Of a DNA stretch of 64,000 nt, positions 33,094-42,065 are shown piece by piece (position 1 is the stretch's first letter; each line of letters starts with the position of its first letter). This DNA is from CAYUMU01 sp964445985 (GTDB lineage: Bacteria; Planctomycetota; Planctomycetia; Pirellulales; S012-138), in the NCBI GenBank assembly GCA_964445985.1, contig CAYUMU010000013.1:1-64000 (forward strand). The letters run 5' to 3'. Both the position numbers and the translations under genes were made by a program. The notes beneath the pieces are model-generated. The model had not been told where the DNA came from. It did no database searches and was given only the letters and a program-made list of their open reading frames with translations.

Positions 33094-33647
33094 GACAATG
33101 CATCCTTTTCGGCGATTCGTTCCGGGGAAACCGCCGTCAGATATGTTGGAAGAGAGAAAGGCTCCGGACGTAAACTTGTACGGATACGCCTACCTGTTGG
33201 GTTGCGTCAGGCTGACCCACGGTTACAACCTTTTCGGGCATCGGAGCAGCCGCCATGCTGTCACCTTCTATTCTAACCCAAGGTTAAAGTCACCACAAAG
33301 TATGAAATCGTCGGCATTAACAAATCGACGTCGCCTGGCCGGGCCATACGACCCCCGGCCGACTCCCCCGCGCAACGTTTTATGCTGCCTGGATCAATTG
33401 CAACACCTTGGTCCGGCCTTTTAAGGGCGGGGGGGATGATCCCGAGCCGCCGGCAAACCTGAGTCAATTTGCCTACAAAAATCAAAAACGGCGGAACTTC
33501 GCCCACGGCAGTAGCGTCTGAGCCCTGAGTGGGACAATCTGCTCGCCGCCAGGGGGGCAAAGGCCGTGGGCAGATTGTCCGCGATCCTCACAAAATTCGA
33601 TCCGATTTCCTTCGACGTCACCTGCCCATTCTGAGGAAACTTTTCCG
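33094..33647. other. Divergent intergenic region, no gene seen
   Basis: About 554 bp between the divergent giant-protein operon and the DUF4139-like gene, so promoters for both should lie here. A short repeat TAACC-CAA-GGTTA is at 33274-33286. Open frames are short and lack ribosome sites. GAGG at about 11 nt before 33648 serves the plus-strand gene. Confidence 0.5.
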
Positions 33648-35765
33648 ATGCCCTACTCCGTTGCCACCCGAAAGAAATCGAGCTCGTTAGCCCGTTGGAC
33701 TTGTTCCGCGGTGGCCATCGGTTTGCTGTTGGTGAGCACGGCAGAGCGCGGCTGGACGGAGGAACCCGCGGACAAGCTGCCGCTCAATAAAGTGGTCATG
33801 TTCAACTCTGGCGTGGCGTTCTTCGAGCATGGCGGAGAAGTAAAGGGCGACGCCGAAATCGAGTTGCAATTTAACGTGAAAGACATCAACGACTTGCTGA
33901 AAAGCCTGGTCGTGCAAGACCTGGGGGGCGGGTCTGTTTCCACCGTGAACTACGCCTCCAAGAACCCCATCACCAAAACCCTGCGAACATTCGCCATCGA
34001 CCTGACCGCCAACCCCACTTTGGCGGACCTCCTCAACCAGGTGCGGGGCGAGAAAGTACAGGTAGATGCCCCGAACGCCATCGAAGGCGTGATCCTCGGC
34101 GTGGAACGCCGGAAGCAGCAGGTGGGCGACGACAAGGCCGTGGAAGTGGACATGCTCAACCTGCTCACCGAAGAGGGGTTGCGCAGCGTGCCTTTGGCGT
34201 CGGTCGTTCGCATCCGTCTGCTGAATGAAACGCTCAATGCCGAGCTACGTCAGGCTTTAGCGATTTTGGCCACCAGCCATTCCACCGAATCCAAGTCGGT
34301 CCAGCTTCACTTCCGCGGCGAGGGAGAGCGGCCCGTCCGCTTGGGCTACATTCAAGATGCCCCCATCTGGAAAACCAGCTACCGGCTGGTGCTGAAAGAC
34401 GACACCAAGCCAACCCTGCAAGGTTGGGCTATCGTGGAGAACACCACGGAGCAAGATTGGAAAAACGTCGATCTCACGCTGGTTAGCGGTCGTCCCATTT
34501 CGTTTGTGATGGACCTTTATGAACCGCTCTATGTGCCGCGACCGGAGGTGGCCCTGGAATTGTTCGCGTCGTTGCGGCCGCAGACCTACAACCAAGATCT
34601 GGCAGCGGCCGATGCGGATTTCCGCCGCAAGGCCGATGGCAAAGCCGAAGAACGCGACGCGAGCGAGGCTAACCGTTACTTTGCCGGGCCACCCGCTGCC
34701 AAACGCAACTCTGGCCTGGCCCTGCAGGAGCAAGCCAAACAGGCGGCGTCAGGCAAATCATTCGATCCCAGCCAGGGCGTTCAGTCCTTGGCCCAGGCGG
34801 CCGATGTGGGCGAGTTGTTTCAATACCACATCGAAACCCCGGTGGACCTGCCGCGTCAGCGTTCGGCCATGCTGCCCATCGTCAACGGCAATGTCGAGGC
34901 CGAAAAAGTCTCGATCTACAACGCCAACGTGCAGGCCAAGCATCCGCTCAACGGGTTTTACCTGACCAACAGCACCGGCTTGCACCTCATGCAGGGCCCC
35001 ATCACGGTGTTCGACGGCGGGGTTTACGCCGGCGACGCCCAAATTCAAGATCTTCAGCCAAACACCAAGCGGTTGGTGAGCTACGCGCTCGACCTCGATA
35101 CCGAAGTTTCGCCCCAACGAACCGTCAACAATAGCACCCTGGTGTCGGTGCGGATCGTCAAAGGCACCCTGTATGCTTCGTATAAGCACCGCCGCAGCAT
35201 GGAGTACACCATCAAAAACTCGGGCAATCGGGCCAAGAAGGTACTCATCGAGCAACCGGTCGATGCCACTTGGAAATTGATCGAGCCGAGCGAAGCGACC
35301 GAAAAAACCCGCGACCTGTACCGATTTGCCGTCGAGGCCCCCCCGGGCGTCCCGGTCAAATTGGTCGTTACCGAAGAATACGTGGCTGCTCAAAGTATCG
35401 CTTTGAGCAACGCCAGCGAAAGCTCTATTCTGGTCTACGAACGAGGCCCCACCGTTAGCGAAAAGATCAAGGAAGCCCTCCGCGAAGTTATCCGCCGCAA
35501 ACAAGAGATTTCGCAGGTCGCAACCGACCGGCAGGCACTCGAGGCCCAAATCAGCGTGATCGACCAGGAGCAAACGCGAATCCGCCAGAACATGGTGCAG
35601 CTCGATCGCAACACCGATCTCTACAACCGCTACGTGAAAAAATTTGGCGATCAGGAAGATTTAATCGAGGGTATGCGGACCAAGATTCGAGCCCTGGCCG
35701 AAAAAGAAGCCGCGCTTCGCAAGGCATTGGATGCCTATCTGATTGAATTAACCATCGAAAGCTAA
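33648..35765 (+). CDS. Secreted DUF4139-like protein with C-terminal coiled coil
   Basis: 705 residues. Signal segment at about 18-36. NKVVMFNSGVAFFEHGGEVKG at the start of the mature protein and IWKTSYRLVLKDD followed by LQGWAIVENTTEQDWKNVDLTLVSGRP (about 240-287) are the hallmark of DUF4139-type proteins, which carry beta-sandwich domains of unknown function. A charged segment (about 325-350) interrupts the domain. The last 110 residues form a coiled coil (EKIKEALREVIRRKQEISQ to the end). Single-gene transcript; role unknown, probably periplasmic or surface. Confidence 0.75.
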   Translation: MPYSVATRKKSSSLARWTCSAVAIGLLLVSTAERGWTEEPADKLPLNKVVMFNSGVAFFEHGGEVKGDAEIELQFNVKDINDLLKSLVVQDLGGGSVSTVNYASKNPITKTLRTFAIDLTANPTLADLLNQVRGEKVQVDAPNAIEGVILGVERRKQQVGDDKAVEVDMLNLLTEEGLRSVPLASVVRIRLLNETLNAELRQALAILATSHSTESKSVQLHFRGEGERPVRLGYIQDAPIWKTSYRLVLKDDTKPTLQGWAIVENTTEQDWKNVDLTLVSGRPISFVMDLYEPLYVPRPEVALELFASLRPQTYNQDLAAADADFRRKADGKAEERDASEANRYFAGPPAAKRNSGLALQEQAKQAASGKSFDPSQGVQSLAQAADVGELFQYHIETPVDLPRQRSAMLPIVNGNVEAEKVSIYNANVQAKHPLNGFYLTNSTGLHLMQGPITVFDGGVYAGDAQIQDLQPNTKRLVSYALDLDTEVSPQRTVNNSTLVSVRIVKGTLYASYKHRRSMEYTIKNSGNRAKKVLIEQPVDATWKLIEPSEATEKTRDLYRFAVEAPPGVPVKLVVTEEYVAAQSIALSNASESSILVYERGPTVSEKIKEALREVIRRKQEISQVATDRQALEAQISVIDQEQTRIRQNMVQLDRNTDLYNRYVKKFGDQEDLIEGMRTKIRALAEKEAALRKALDAYLIELTIES

Positions 35766-36216
35766 CCCCCCATTTATGGCGGGTCGCGTCAAGAATAGCG
35801 CGGCTGGCAACAGAAAATTGGCATCATCTGACCAGGTGTCCACTTGGTTTGTGGGTGGCCAAAATTGGGAGAACGGCCGCCATGTCCGGCTCAACAACGA
35901 GGTATCCTTGCAGGTAAAGCAGGCTGTCTGCGGCGACCCTTCGGCCAGCAACCACTTTTCCCGACCTTCGTAACCGCTACCACCCGAAGATCAATAGGTT
36001 AAGAACCTTCCGACAATGCCATCAGTGATAGCTAGTCTAGGAAGTCTGGGGGAATCAGAGTTGCTTGACAGACGCATACCCACGGGTTTAACTGTTTGGA
36101 GAACGGCGGTCGAGCGACCAGATGGTCCGCCGAAGCCTAACGGTCACTCGCCGTTAGATCCTTGATTTTGACGCCGCCGAGTGCAACCAGATGCTGCAAT
36201 TTTGGGAGACCTGTGC
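35766..36216. other. Intergenic region upstream of the cytochrome gene
   Basis: About 450 bp. TTGACA at about 36064 with a weak TTAACT 17 bp on could be the promoter of the cytochrome gene. A hairpin TAACGG-N7-CCGTTA lies at 36138-36156 in the leader. No supported open frame. Confidence 0.4.
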
Positions 36217-36567
36217 ATGAAGAAGGCTGTGTTGACAGTGATGGCGTTCGTCGCCATTGGTGGGGCGGCATTCGCCATCCCCCCTTTCGGTAAGGAATTC
36301 GACGCGCTGTACGTGAAGCCGGGCAGTGCGCTCGAAGCCAAGGTCAAGGAAGCCAAGTGCAACGTGTGCCACGTGGGCCCGAAGAAGCAGGATCGCAATG
36401 CTTACGGCATGGCGCTGTCCGAACTTCTCGACAAGAAAGACGACGCCAAGAACCCCGAGAAGATCAAGGCCGCCCTCGAAACGGTTGCCAAGATGAAGTC
36501 GGGGGGCGCCGACTCGCCCACCTTTGGTGAGTTGATCGAGTCGGGCAAGCTGCCCGCTGGCGAGTAA
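36217..36567 (+). CDS. Small secreted c-type cytochrome-like protein
   Basis: 116 residues from the ATG at 36217 (GGGAGA 7 nt upstream). Signal peptide 1-20 (MKKAVLTVMAFVAIGGAAFA). One haem-attachment motif CNVCH (C48, C51, H52) followed by VGPKKQDRNAYG, where a later Met (M63 in GMAL) could be the sixth ligand. The helical C-terminus is Lys/Glu-rich. Haem would be attached covalently outside the cytoplasm; an electron-transfer role is likely but partners are not in the window. A strong terminator follows. Confidence 0.8.
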   Translation: MKKAVLTVMAFVAIGGAAFAIPPFGKEFDALYVKPGSALEAKVKEAKCNVCHVGPKKQDRNAYGMALSELLDKKDDAKNPEKIKAALETVAKMKSGGADSPTFGELIESGKLPAGE

Positions 36568-36615
36568 GCGTTGCCGCGCTCCAGTCAGCGCTGAAACGCC
36601 CTATGCAAATCGACT

Positions 36616-36653
36616 GCCGCGGTCCTGGGTTGAACCCCGCGACCGCGGCTTTT
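36616..36653 (+). terminator. Rho-independent terminator after the cytochrome gene
   Basis: GCCGCGGTC (36616-36624) and GACCGCGGC (36641-36649) form a 9-bp GC-rich stem followed by TTTTCT on the plus strand. It lies between the converging cytochrome and aminotransferase genes. Confidence 0.85.
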
Positions 36654-36700
36654 CTATGCGCGCGTTTGCGTGTAATCAGCCAGCTGCCAATTCACTTGCT

Positions 36701-37876
36701 TCAGCCCAGATACACGGCATTGGCCGCGGCGATCGATGCGCCGGGGCTGAACTGGTAGTTCTGCTCGGCCAGCAATTGTTCCAAGGCGCCCAGCAGCAAC
36801 AGCACGTTGTTGCGGCGGCTGGCATGGCCCATCAAACCAATTCGCCACGCTTTCCCCTTGAAGGCGCCGAGCCCTCCGCCGATTTCCACGCCAAACCGCT
36901 TGAGCAGTCCGCCGCGAACGGCAACGTCATCCACGCCATCGGGAATCAGCACGGCGTTGAGCATGGGGAGTTGATGACCTTCTTCGGCGGCATAGCGAAC
37001 GCCGATCGCCGTGAGCCCGGCCTTGAGCGCGCGGTGGTTGAGCATGTGCCGCGCATGCACGGCATCCAGTCCTTCTTCGAGCAGCAACCGCACGGCTTCG
37101 TACAGCCCCCAGGTCATGTTGATGGGGGCCGTGTGATGGTAGACCCGTTCGCTGCCCCAGTAGCTGGCCAACATCGAGCTATCCAGATACCAGCTTTGCA
37201 CTTTCTGCTTGCGGTTGAGAATGACCTCCATGGCTTGGCTGCTAAGCGACACCGGGGCCAGACCCGGAGGGCAGCTCAAGCACTTTTGCGACCCGCTATA
37301 AATGGCGTCGATCTTCCAGCGGTCCACTTCCACCGGCACGCCGCCCAAGCTGGTCACGGCATCGACCAGCAGCAAGGCGCCAGCATCGTGGACCGCCTGG
37401 GAAATCTCTTCCAGCGGTTGCCAGGCGCCCGTGGAGGTTTCGGCCATCACCACGCCCACCACCTTGGGCTTTTTGGCCAGGGCCGCTTCGAGATCGGCCA
37501 CGCGAAAGACCTCGCCCCAGGGGCGTTCCACCTTAATTACCTCGGCGCCGCTCCGGCCGGCCACGTCGGCCATGCGGCCGCCGAACACGCCGTTCACGCA
37601 GACCACCATCTTGTCGCCCGGCTCAATCAGGTTGACCACGGCGGCTTCCATGCCGGCGGAGCCCGTGCCGCTGACGGCGAAAGTCATTTGGTTCTCGGTG
37701 CAAAACAGCGTTCGCAGCATGCCTTGCAGGCCGTTCATCACTTCCAGGTAATAGGGATCGAGGTGGCCGACCGTCGAAGCTCCGAGCGCCTGCAGCACGC
37801 GGGGATGAACATCGCTAGGGCCCGGACCCATCAGCACGCGAACCGGGGGCGCCAACGGTGGAGGAAGTGCAGTCAT
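36701..37876 (-). CDS. Alanine/serine-glyoxylate aminotransferase family protein
   Basis: 391 residues from the ATG at 37876; the frame extends to 37945 but LMGPGPSDVHPRVLQAL sits at the usual distance from this start. Class V PLP-dependent enzyme: GTGSAGMEAAVVN, LLLVDAVTSLGGVP with the cofactor Asp, SGSQKCLSCPPG with the Schiff-base Lys, and the C-terminal GKAWRIGLMGHA. The family moves an amino group from Ala or Ser to glyoxylate, giving Gly. The GHLDPYY motif is typical of the SGAT/AGT group. Single gene. Confidence 0.9.
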   Translation of the reverse strand: MTALPPPLAPPVRVLMGPGPSDVHPRVLQALGASTVGHLDPYYLEVMNGLQGMLRTLFCTENQMTFAVSGTGSAGMEAAVVNLIEPGDKMVVCVNGVFGGRMADVAGRSGAEVIKVERPWGEVFRVADLEAALAKKPKVVGVVMAETSTGAWQPLEEISQAVHDAGALLLVDAVTSLGGVPVEVDRWKIDAIYSGSQKCLSCPPGLAPVSLSSQAMEVILNRKQKVQSWYLDSSMLASYWGSERVYHHTAPINMTWGLYEAVRLLLEEGLDAVHARHMLNHRALKAGLTAIGVRYAAEEGHQLPMLNAVLIPDGVDDVAVRGGLLKRFGVEIGGGLGAFKGKAWRIGLMGHASRRNNVLLLLGALEQLLAEQNYQFSPGASIAAANAVYLG

Positions 37877-38144
37877 CGCGAAGCTTTCCTGGCAGAAAGA
37901 ACCATGGCGGGGAGGGAGGGCAAACCGCACGGCAGCCGCACACATCTTGGGCTACTGGGAGCAACCCGCAAGGGCCGGGAAGCTTAGCCGTCGATCCCCC
38001 AAACAGTTCCCGGTTCTAACTCGCTCTGCCCCGAAAGAAAAGGGGCCGGGGTCTGGTCGCCGCGCATGGGTCCATTAGCGTCTGGCCAATCGGCCAGGGG
38101 GATTAGTCGTCGGAAACCTTGGAGGCGCTGGCCGTAATCAGGCT

Positions 38145-38450
38145 CTACCAGGCCACATGCAGTCGGTTCTCTACCGCGTGCACACCGTCGATCTTGCGGA
38201 TCATTTCCTGGGCAACCTGCTTGTGATAATACGTCGCCACCACGCCTTGCAGCACCACGCGCCCTTCGGTGGCTTCCACCGAGAGGGGCCGCATCCGAAA
38301 GTAGGGGTGCCTGGCCAACGTGGCACTGAGCTCGTCTGCCGACGGATGAAGCCGAATCGAAACGGTTTCCGAATTCGCGTTTGCCAGGGCCGTCTGAAGT
38401 TCGCGAGTTACCAGGGGCGCGGAAGGAGCCGGCGCATGCGGGAAAGTCAT
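38145..38450 (-). CDS. BON-domain protein
   Basis: 101 residues from the ATG at 38450. The C-terminal part is one BON domain: the first helix, then MRPLSVEATEGRVVLQGVVATYYHKQVAQEMIRKIDGVHAVENRLHV, with the VxLxG core and the final V-NxL strand. BON domains bind membranes or phospholipids and occur in osmotically induced proteins. There is no signal peptide, so the protein appears cytoplasmic; that is unusual for BON proteins. A frame overlapping it at 37984-38520 is a shadow. Confidence 0.8.
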   Translation of the reverse strand: MTFPHAPAPSAPLVTRELQTALANANSETVSIRLHPSADELSATLARHPYFRMRPLSVEATEGRVVLQGVVATYYHKQVAQEMIRKIDGVHAVENRLHVAW

Positions 38451-39079
38451 GGAATTTTCTGAGGATAGGGAGGGGGGCGAGAGCCAAGCGGGTAGGTCTG
38501 CCAAGATTGCCTGGCGCCAATTAAGCACCTTGAGGTAATACTAGCAGCTCAACCATCGGTCACGGCAGGCCCTCAAGTTGAGTTCGCCCGTCGGATAAGG
38601 CAATTCGTTTGGCAGTAACAGCTAGACCTTGCCGGTTGTCCAAAATATGCGGGCCGGCAAAGGGGCTTTGCGGTCCTCCGCTTAACGAAACCGCTGCTCA
38701 TCGCTGGCCGTAAGGCGGCACTTGGCAGCCTCGGGCAGGCCGCTTCGATCTTGGCCCCGTTCGGGGTACAATCTGTTGAGAAATTGCCGGAAAGCAGCAC
38801 CGCCAAAACCACGGGGGGGCATACTAGGTGTCTGCTTCCAACGCCAGCGCCAGGCGAGGGCCAGCCCGTGAGAAGAGCAAGTCGATTTGCCTGGATTTGT
38901 GCCGCAAAAGTGGGGCGAAGGTAACGAATCCGCAACCTGTGCCGTCGGCGTTGAGATTTCGCCACGGGCAAAGTTGCAAAACGGCCACGGTGGCGAAGAA
39001 TCCCGTGGTACGTTTTTCTATTGTCTCTCTCCATTGCGGAGCACCGCGCGCCCAGACCAGGGCGAAGAATCGGTTTCTT
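38451..39079. other. Intergenic region upstream of the DUF11-like lipoprotein
   Basis: About 630 bp. The lipoprotein frame is open back to 38828, but that extension is basic, has no ribosome site and would bury the lipoprotein signal, so I treat it as non-coding. No RNA or repeat recognised. Confidence 0.4.
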
Positions 39080-41515
39080 ATGACTTCTCCAACCACACCA
39101 CTGCGCCACTGGGTCCTGGCGACCATGCTCTGCGCGGTGTCGTTGGGTTGCCGAAGTTGGACCCGGTACGACGCCTGCCCCACGGTGCCCACGTACACGG
39201 TGCCACCAGCCCCCTTGGGCACGGCACTCGGTGGACCCGTGGCGCCCACGGGTCGAGTGACCATCACGCCAGCCGAGTTGGTTGCCCCGGTTTGCTCCGA
39301 AGTGGTATTGGTAGCCAGCGTTTGCGACGAGGGCTACCTGATGGCCAATCAGCAAGTCAGTTGGGCGCTCACGCCAGAAAGCGTGGGGCATTTCCTGAAT
39401 GTGGGCAACACCGGATCCTTCGGTTGGCTGATCAGCCCCTTTTCCCTGCCGAGGCAAATTAGCGCCCGCCAGGCGGTCACGGCCACGACAGCCGAAGATT
39501 ATTCCGTGCCAGCCGGACCGGGTTGTGCCAGTGGCGTGTGCGTGCGCCGGGGCCAAGCCTGGTTGAGCGTTACCTCGCCGCAAGAGGGTGTTAGTTACGT
39601 GTCGGCCTGTTGTCCCGATTTGCCCGGCGGGTCAGCCCGCCAGCAAACAGCCGCCATCTACTGGATCGATGGACAATGGACCTTTCCGCCCCCCTCCATT
39701 CAACCGCTCGGCGCCAGTCAAACGCTTGCCACCACCGTCGCTCGGGCCACCAATGGCTCACCCATCGCAGGCTGGATTGTGCGCTATGAGGTGGTTTCTG
39801 GCCCAGATGCCGGCTTTGGCCCGCAGCGCGAACGCGCGATCGAAGTGTCCACCAACGAATTAGGGCAGGCCATGGTCGACTTGACGGAACTCGATCCGAC
39901 GCCAGGCACGAATGAGATTCGAATCGAAGTCCTTTACCCGCAAGCCGGCAAACGGTTGGTGGTGGGCCGCGGTTCGGTGCAGCATACCTGGACCAGCAGC
40001 CTGGCCCTCACCATTCAAGGACCGCCGCGCGTCGATTTGGGGCGAACCGCCGAGTATGTGCTGGAAGTCAATAATCCGGCCAACCAGGGGGCAACCAATG
40101 TCGCCGTGGCCATGCCTATTCCTCCGGGTTTTCGCTTCGTTTCCAGCGACCCGCCCGCCGAGCAGGTGGGCAATCAATTGCAGTGGCAGTACGCCCAACT
40201 GGCGGCAGGCGACCGACGTTCCCTCGCCGTGCGGTTTGCACTGGAGCGGCCAGGCACGCACCAGGTGTGTGCCACGTTGGTGGCCTCGGGCGATGTGCAG
40301 TTCCAGCAATGCGTAACAACCACGGTGCCAGGGATCACTGGGCCTGGCACGCCGGGCCCTGGTCCCAACACTCCGCCGGCCACCAATCCGCCTGGCGGTC
40401 CCAATACCACGCCGTCCAATACAACGCCGCCCAATACAACTTTGCCAACGGCGCCGCGAGTGAACGTTGCCATCGAAGCTCCGGCTACCGTGGAATTGGG
40501 AAAAACGGTTGATTTTAACCTGGTGTTTACCAATCTCGGCAACACGCCGGCCACGGGGCTCTTGATCACCGATGCGTTTGATGCCGGACTCAAGCACGCC
40601 GTTGCCGAAAGTCCCATTGAGCGCGACCTGGATACCCTCGCGCCGGGGCAAACGCGTTCGGTCAAGGTGACCTTCACCGCAACCCAGGCTGGCCGGCAAT
40701 GCAACCGCGTGGTGTTGACGGGCGCTGGCAACCTTCGCCAAGAGGCGACCCGCTGCGTGGAAGTCACGCGGGCAACGCCGATGCGCCCACAGATCAGCCT
40801 CCGCAAGACCGGGCCGGCCACCAAAGAGGTGGGCCAGGACGCCGAGTTTGCCGTGGAGGTTCGCAATACGGGCGACGCCCCCTTGACCGGCCTGGTAATC
40901 ACCGACCGGTACGGTCCCGAATTGCGGCCAGTGTTTGCCACCGAGAATTACAAGCTGCAAATCCAAAACGGCTACACGCTCACCTGGAACGTGGACCGCC
41001 TGCCGGTGGGCGAAGCGATTCAGTTGCGGATTGTGTGTCGCTGCGAGTCGGCTTCCAGCCGAGCCTGCGGACGCGCCGAAGTTGCCACCCGCGAAGGGGT
41101 GCAGTCCGCCGAAGAAAGCTGCCTGGCCGTGCGAGCCCCCACCAGCATGCTCACCGTGTCGGTGATCAATCTCCACAATCCAGTCGATGTGGGGCAAGAT
41201 GTGCCCTTCGAAATCCACATTACCAACAGCGGCGCGACTTCCGCCACGCACATCTCGGTCGAAGCGTTCGTGCCGCCAGAAATGACACCGAAGCGCGTGG
41301 GCACGAGCGGGCCGTCTCGCAATTTTGATATCGACGGGCGCGCTATTCGCTATTCGCCATTCCCAGAATTGCAGCCCGGCCAATCCATAACGTACCGGGT
41401 CATGGCCAGGGCCGATCGGCCGGGTGAGGTGAAGCTGAGCGTGCGCGTTTCCGGGGACCAGTTGACCCAACCCCTGGAAAACTCGACGACCACCAAGATT
41501 AATCCTCCCCAGTAA
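39080..41515 (+). CDS. Lipoprotein with DUF11-like conserved repeat domains
   Basis: 811 residues from the ATG at 39080. Signal peptide with lipobox (AVSLGC, lipidated Cys about residue 24). After an Ig-like N-terminal part with several Cys, the protein has three or four DUF11-type beta-sandwich repeats recognisable by VDLGRTAEYVLEVNNPANQGATNV, VELGKTVDFNLVFTNLGNTPATG, KEVGQDAEFAVEVRNTGDAPLTG and VDVGQDVPFEIHITNSGATSATH. A Pro/Thr/Asn-rich linker (about 430-465) separates repeats 1 and 2. Such proteins are envelope-anchored and often adhesive or structural. Function unknown. Confidence 0.85.
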   Translation: MTSPTTPLRHWVLATMLCAVSLGCRSWTRYDACPTVPTYTVPPAPLGTALGGPVAPTGRVTITPAELVAPVCSEVVLVASVCDEGYLMANQQVSWALTPESVGHFLNVGNTGSFGWLISPFSLPRQISARQAVTATTAEDYSVPAGPGCASGVCVRRGQAWLSVTSPQEGVSYVSACCPDLPGGSARQQTAAIYWIDGQWTFPPPSIQPLGASQTLATTVARATNGSPIAGWIVRYEVVSGPDAGFGPQRERAIEVSTNELGQAMVDLTELDPTPGTNEIRIEVLYPQAGKRLVVGRGSVQHTWTSSLALTIQGPPRVDLGRTAEYVLEVNNPANQGATNVAVAMPIPPGFRFVSSDPPAEQVGNQLQWQYAQLAAGDRRSLAVRFALERPGTHQVCATLVASGDVQFQQCVTTTVPGITGPGTPGPGPNTPPATNPPGGPNTTPSNTTPPNTTLPTAPRVNVAIEAPATVELGKTVDFNLVFTNLGNTPATGLLITDAFDAGLKHAVAESPIERDLDTLAPGQTRSVKVTFTATQAGRQCNRVVLTGAGNLRQEATRCVEVTRATPMRPQISLRKTGPATKEVGQDAEFAVEVRNTGDAPLTGLVITDRYGPELRPVFATENYKLQIQNGYTLTWNVDRLPVGEAIQLRIVCRCESASSRACGRAEVATREGVQSAEESCLAVRAPTSMLTVSVINLHNPVDVGQDVPFEIHITNSGATSATHISVEAFVPPEMTPKRVGTSGPSRNFDIDGRAIRYSPFPELQPGQSITYRVMARADRPGEVKLSVRVSGDQLTQPLENSTTTKINPPQ

Positions 41516-41551
41516 CTCTGACAGCCTGCTTGGCGTGGCCGCGGCGGAAGC

Positions 41552-41806
41552 CTAAGCTTCGGCGGAATCGTTCGTGCGAGGCCGGCGAAAGAAGACCGCC
41601 AGCACGTAGGCGGTCCAGACCGCGATCAAGCAGAATTGCGCGAGCGGCGTGAGGGCGCCGCTGGGCGAGGGCGAAGTTCCTTCGGCGACTTGCCCTGTTG
41701 CAACCGTTGCCAATGCCAGCAAAGCCATGCCGGCCAGAATCAGCAGCAGGCCGCAAACCAAGAGCTTCCGAAAGGACCAGCGGTTTGCCGACTTGGGTGC
41801 TTGCAT
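41552..41806 (-). CDS. Small membrane protein, unknown function
   Basis: 84 residues from an ATG at 41806 (a TTG at 41818 is the alternative). Two hydrophobic helices (LLVCGLLLILAGMALLALATV and LAQFCLIAVWTAYVLAVFF) separated by a Ser/Pro loop, with basic N-terminus and RRPR after helix 2. No family recognised. Moderate confidence because there is no clear ribosome site. Confidence 0.6.
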   Translation of the reverse strand: MQAPKSANRWSFRKLLVCGLLLILAGMALLALATVATGQVAEGTSPSPSGALTPLAQFCLIAVWTAYVLAVFFRRPRTNDSAEA

Positions 41807-42065
41807 GGCACGGCTCAAGAGTAGATTGCGAATCGCCTCCCCAGGGCCGTCGGCAAATCTCGCCGCGCCAGGCGTTCGCTCAACTCTTGAAGTATCGGCA
41901 CAATCCTTCCAACCGATTCAGTTTTTCAAACGGGGTGGGGCAGCCGAGTGGATGCTGACAGCAACGCGCGCTGGGTCTGCCCCCCCAAGGTGAGCCGAAT
42001 GCGAAACCGCCGAGGCCAGCTCGGCGGAACGCGTTTTGGGGTTAACTTGTCGCTCGCGCGGCCGC

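Noticed and set aside
36656..37987. 443-codon frame antisense to the aminotransferase
   Set aside because: Shadow of a well-supported enzyme; composition rich in His, Gln and Gly without any domain.
39860..41470. 536-codon frame antisense to the DUF11-like lipoprotein
   Set aside because: The plus-strand frame carries the lipobox and clear repeat domains.
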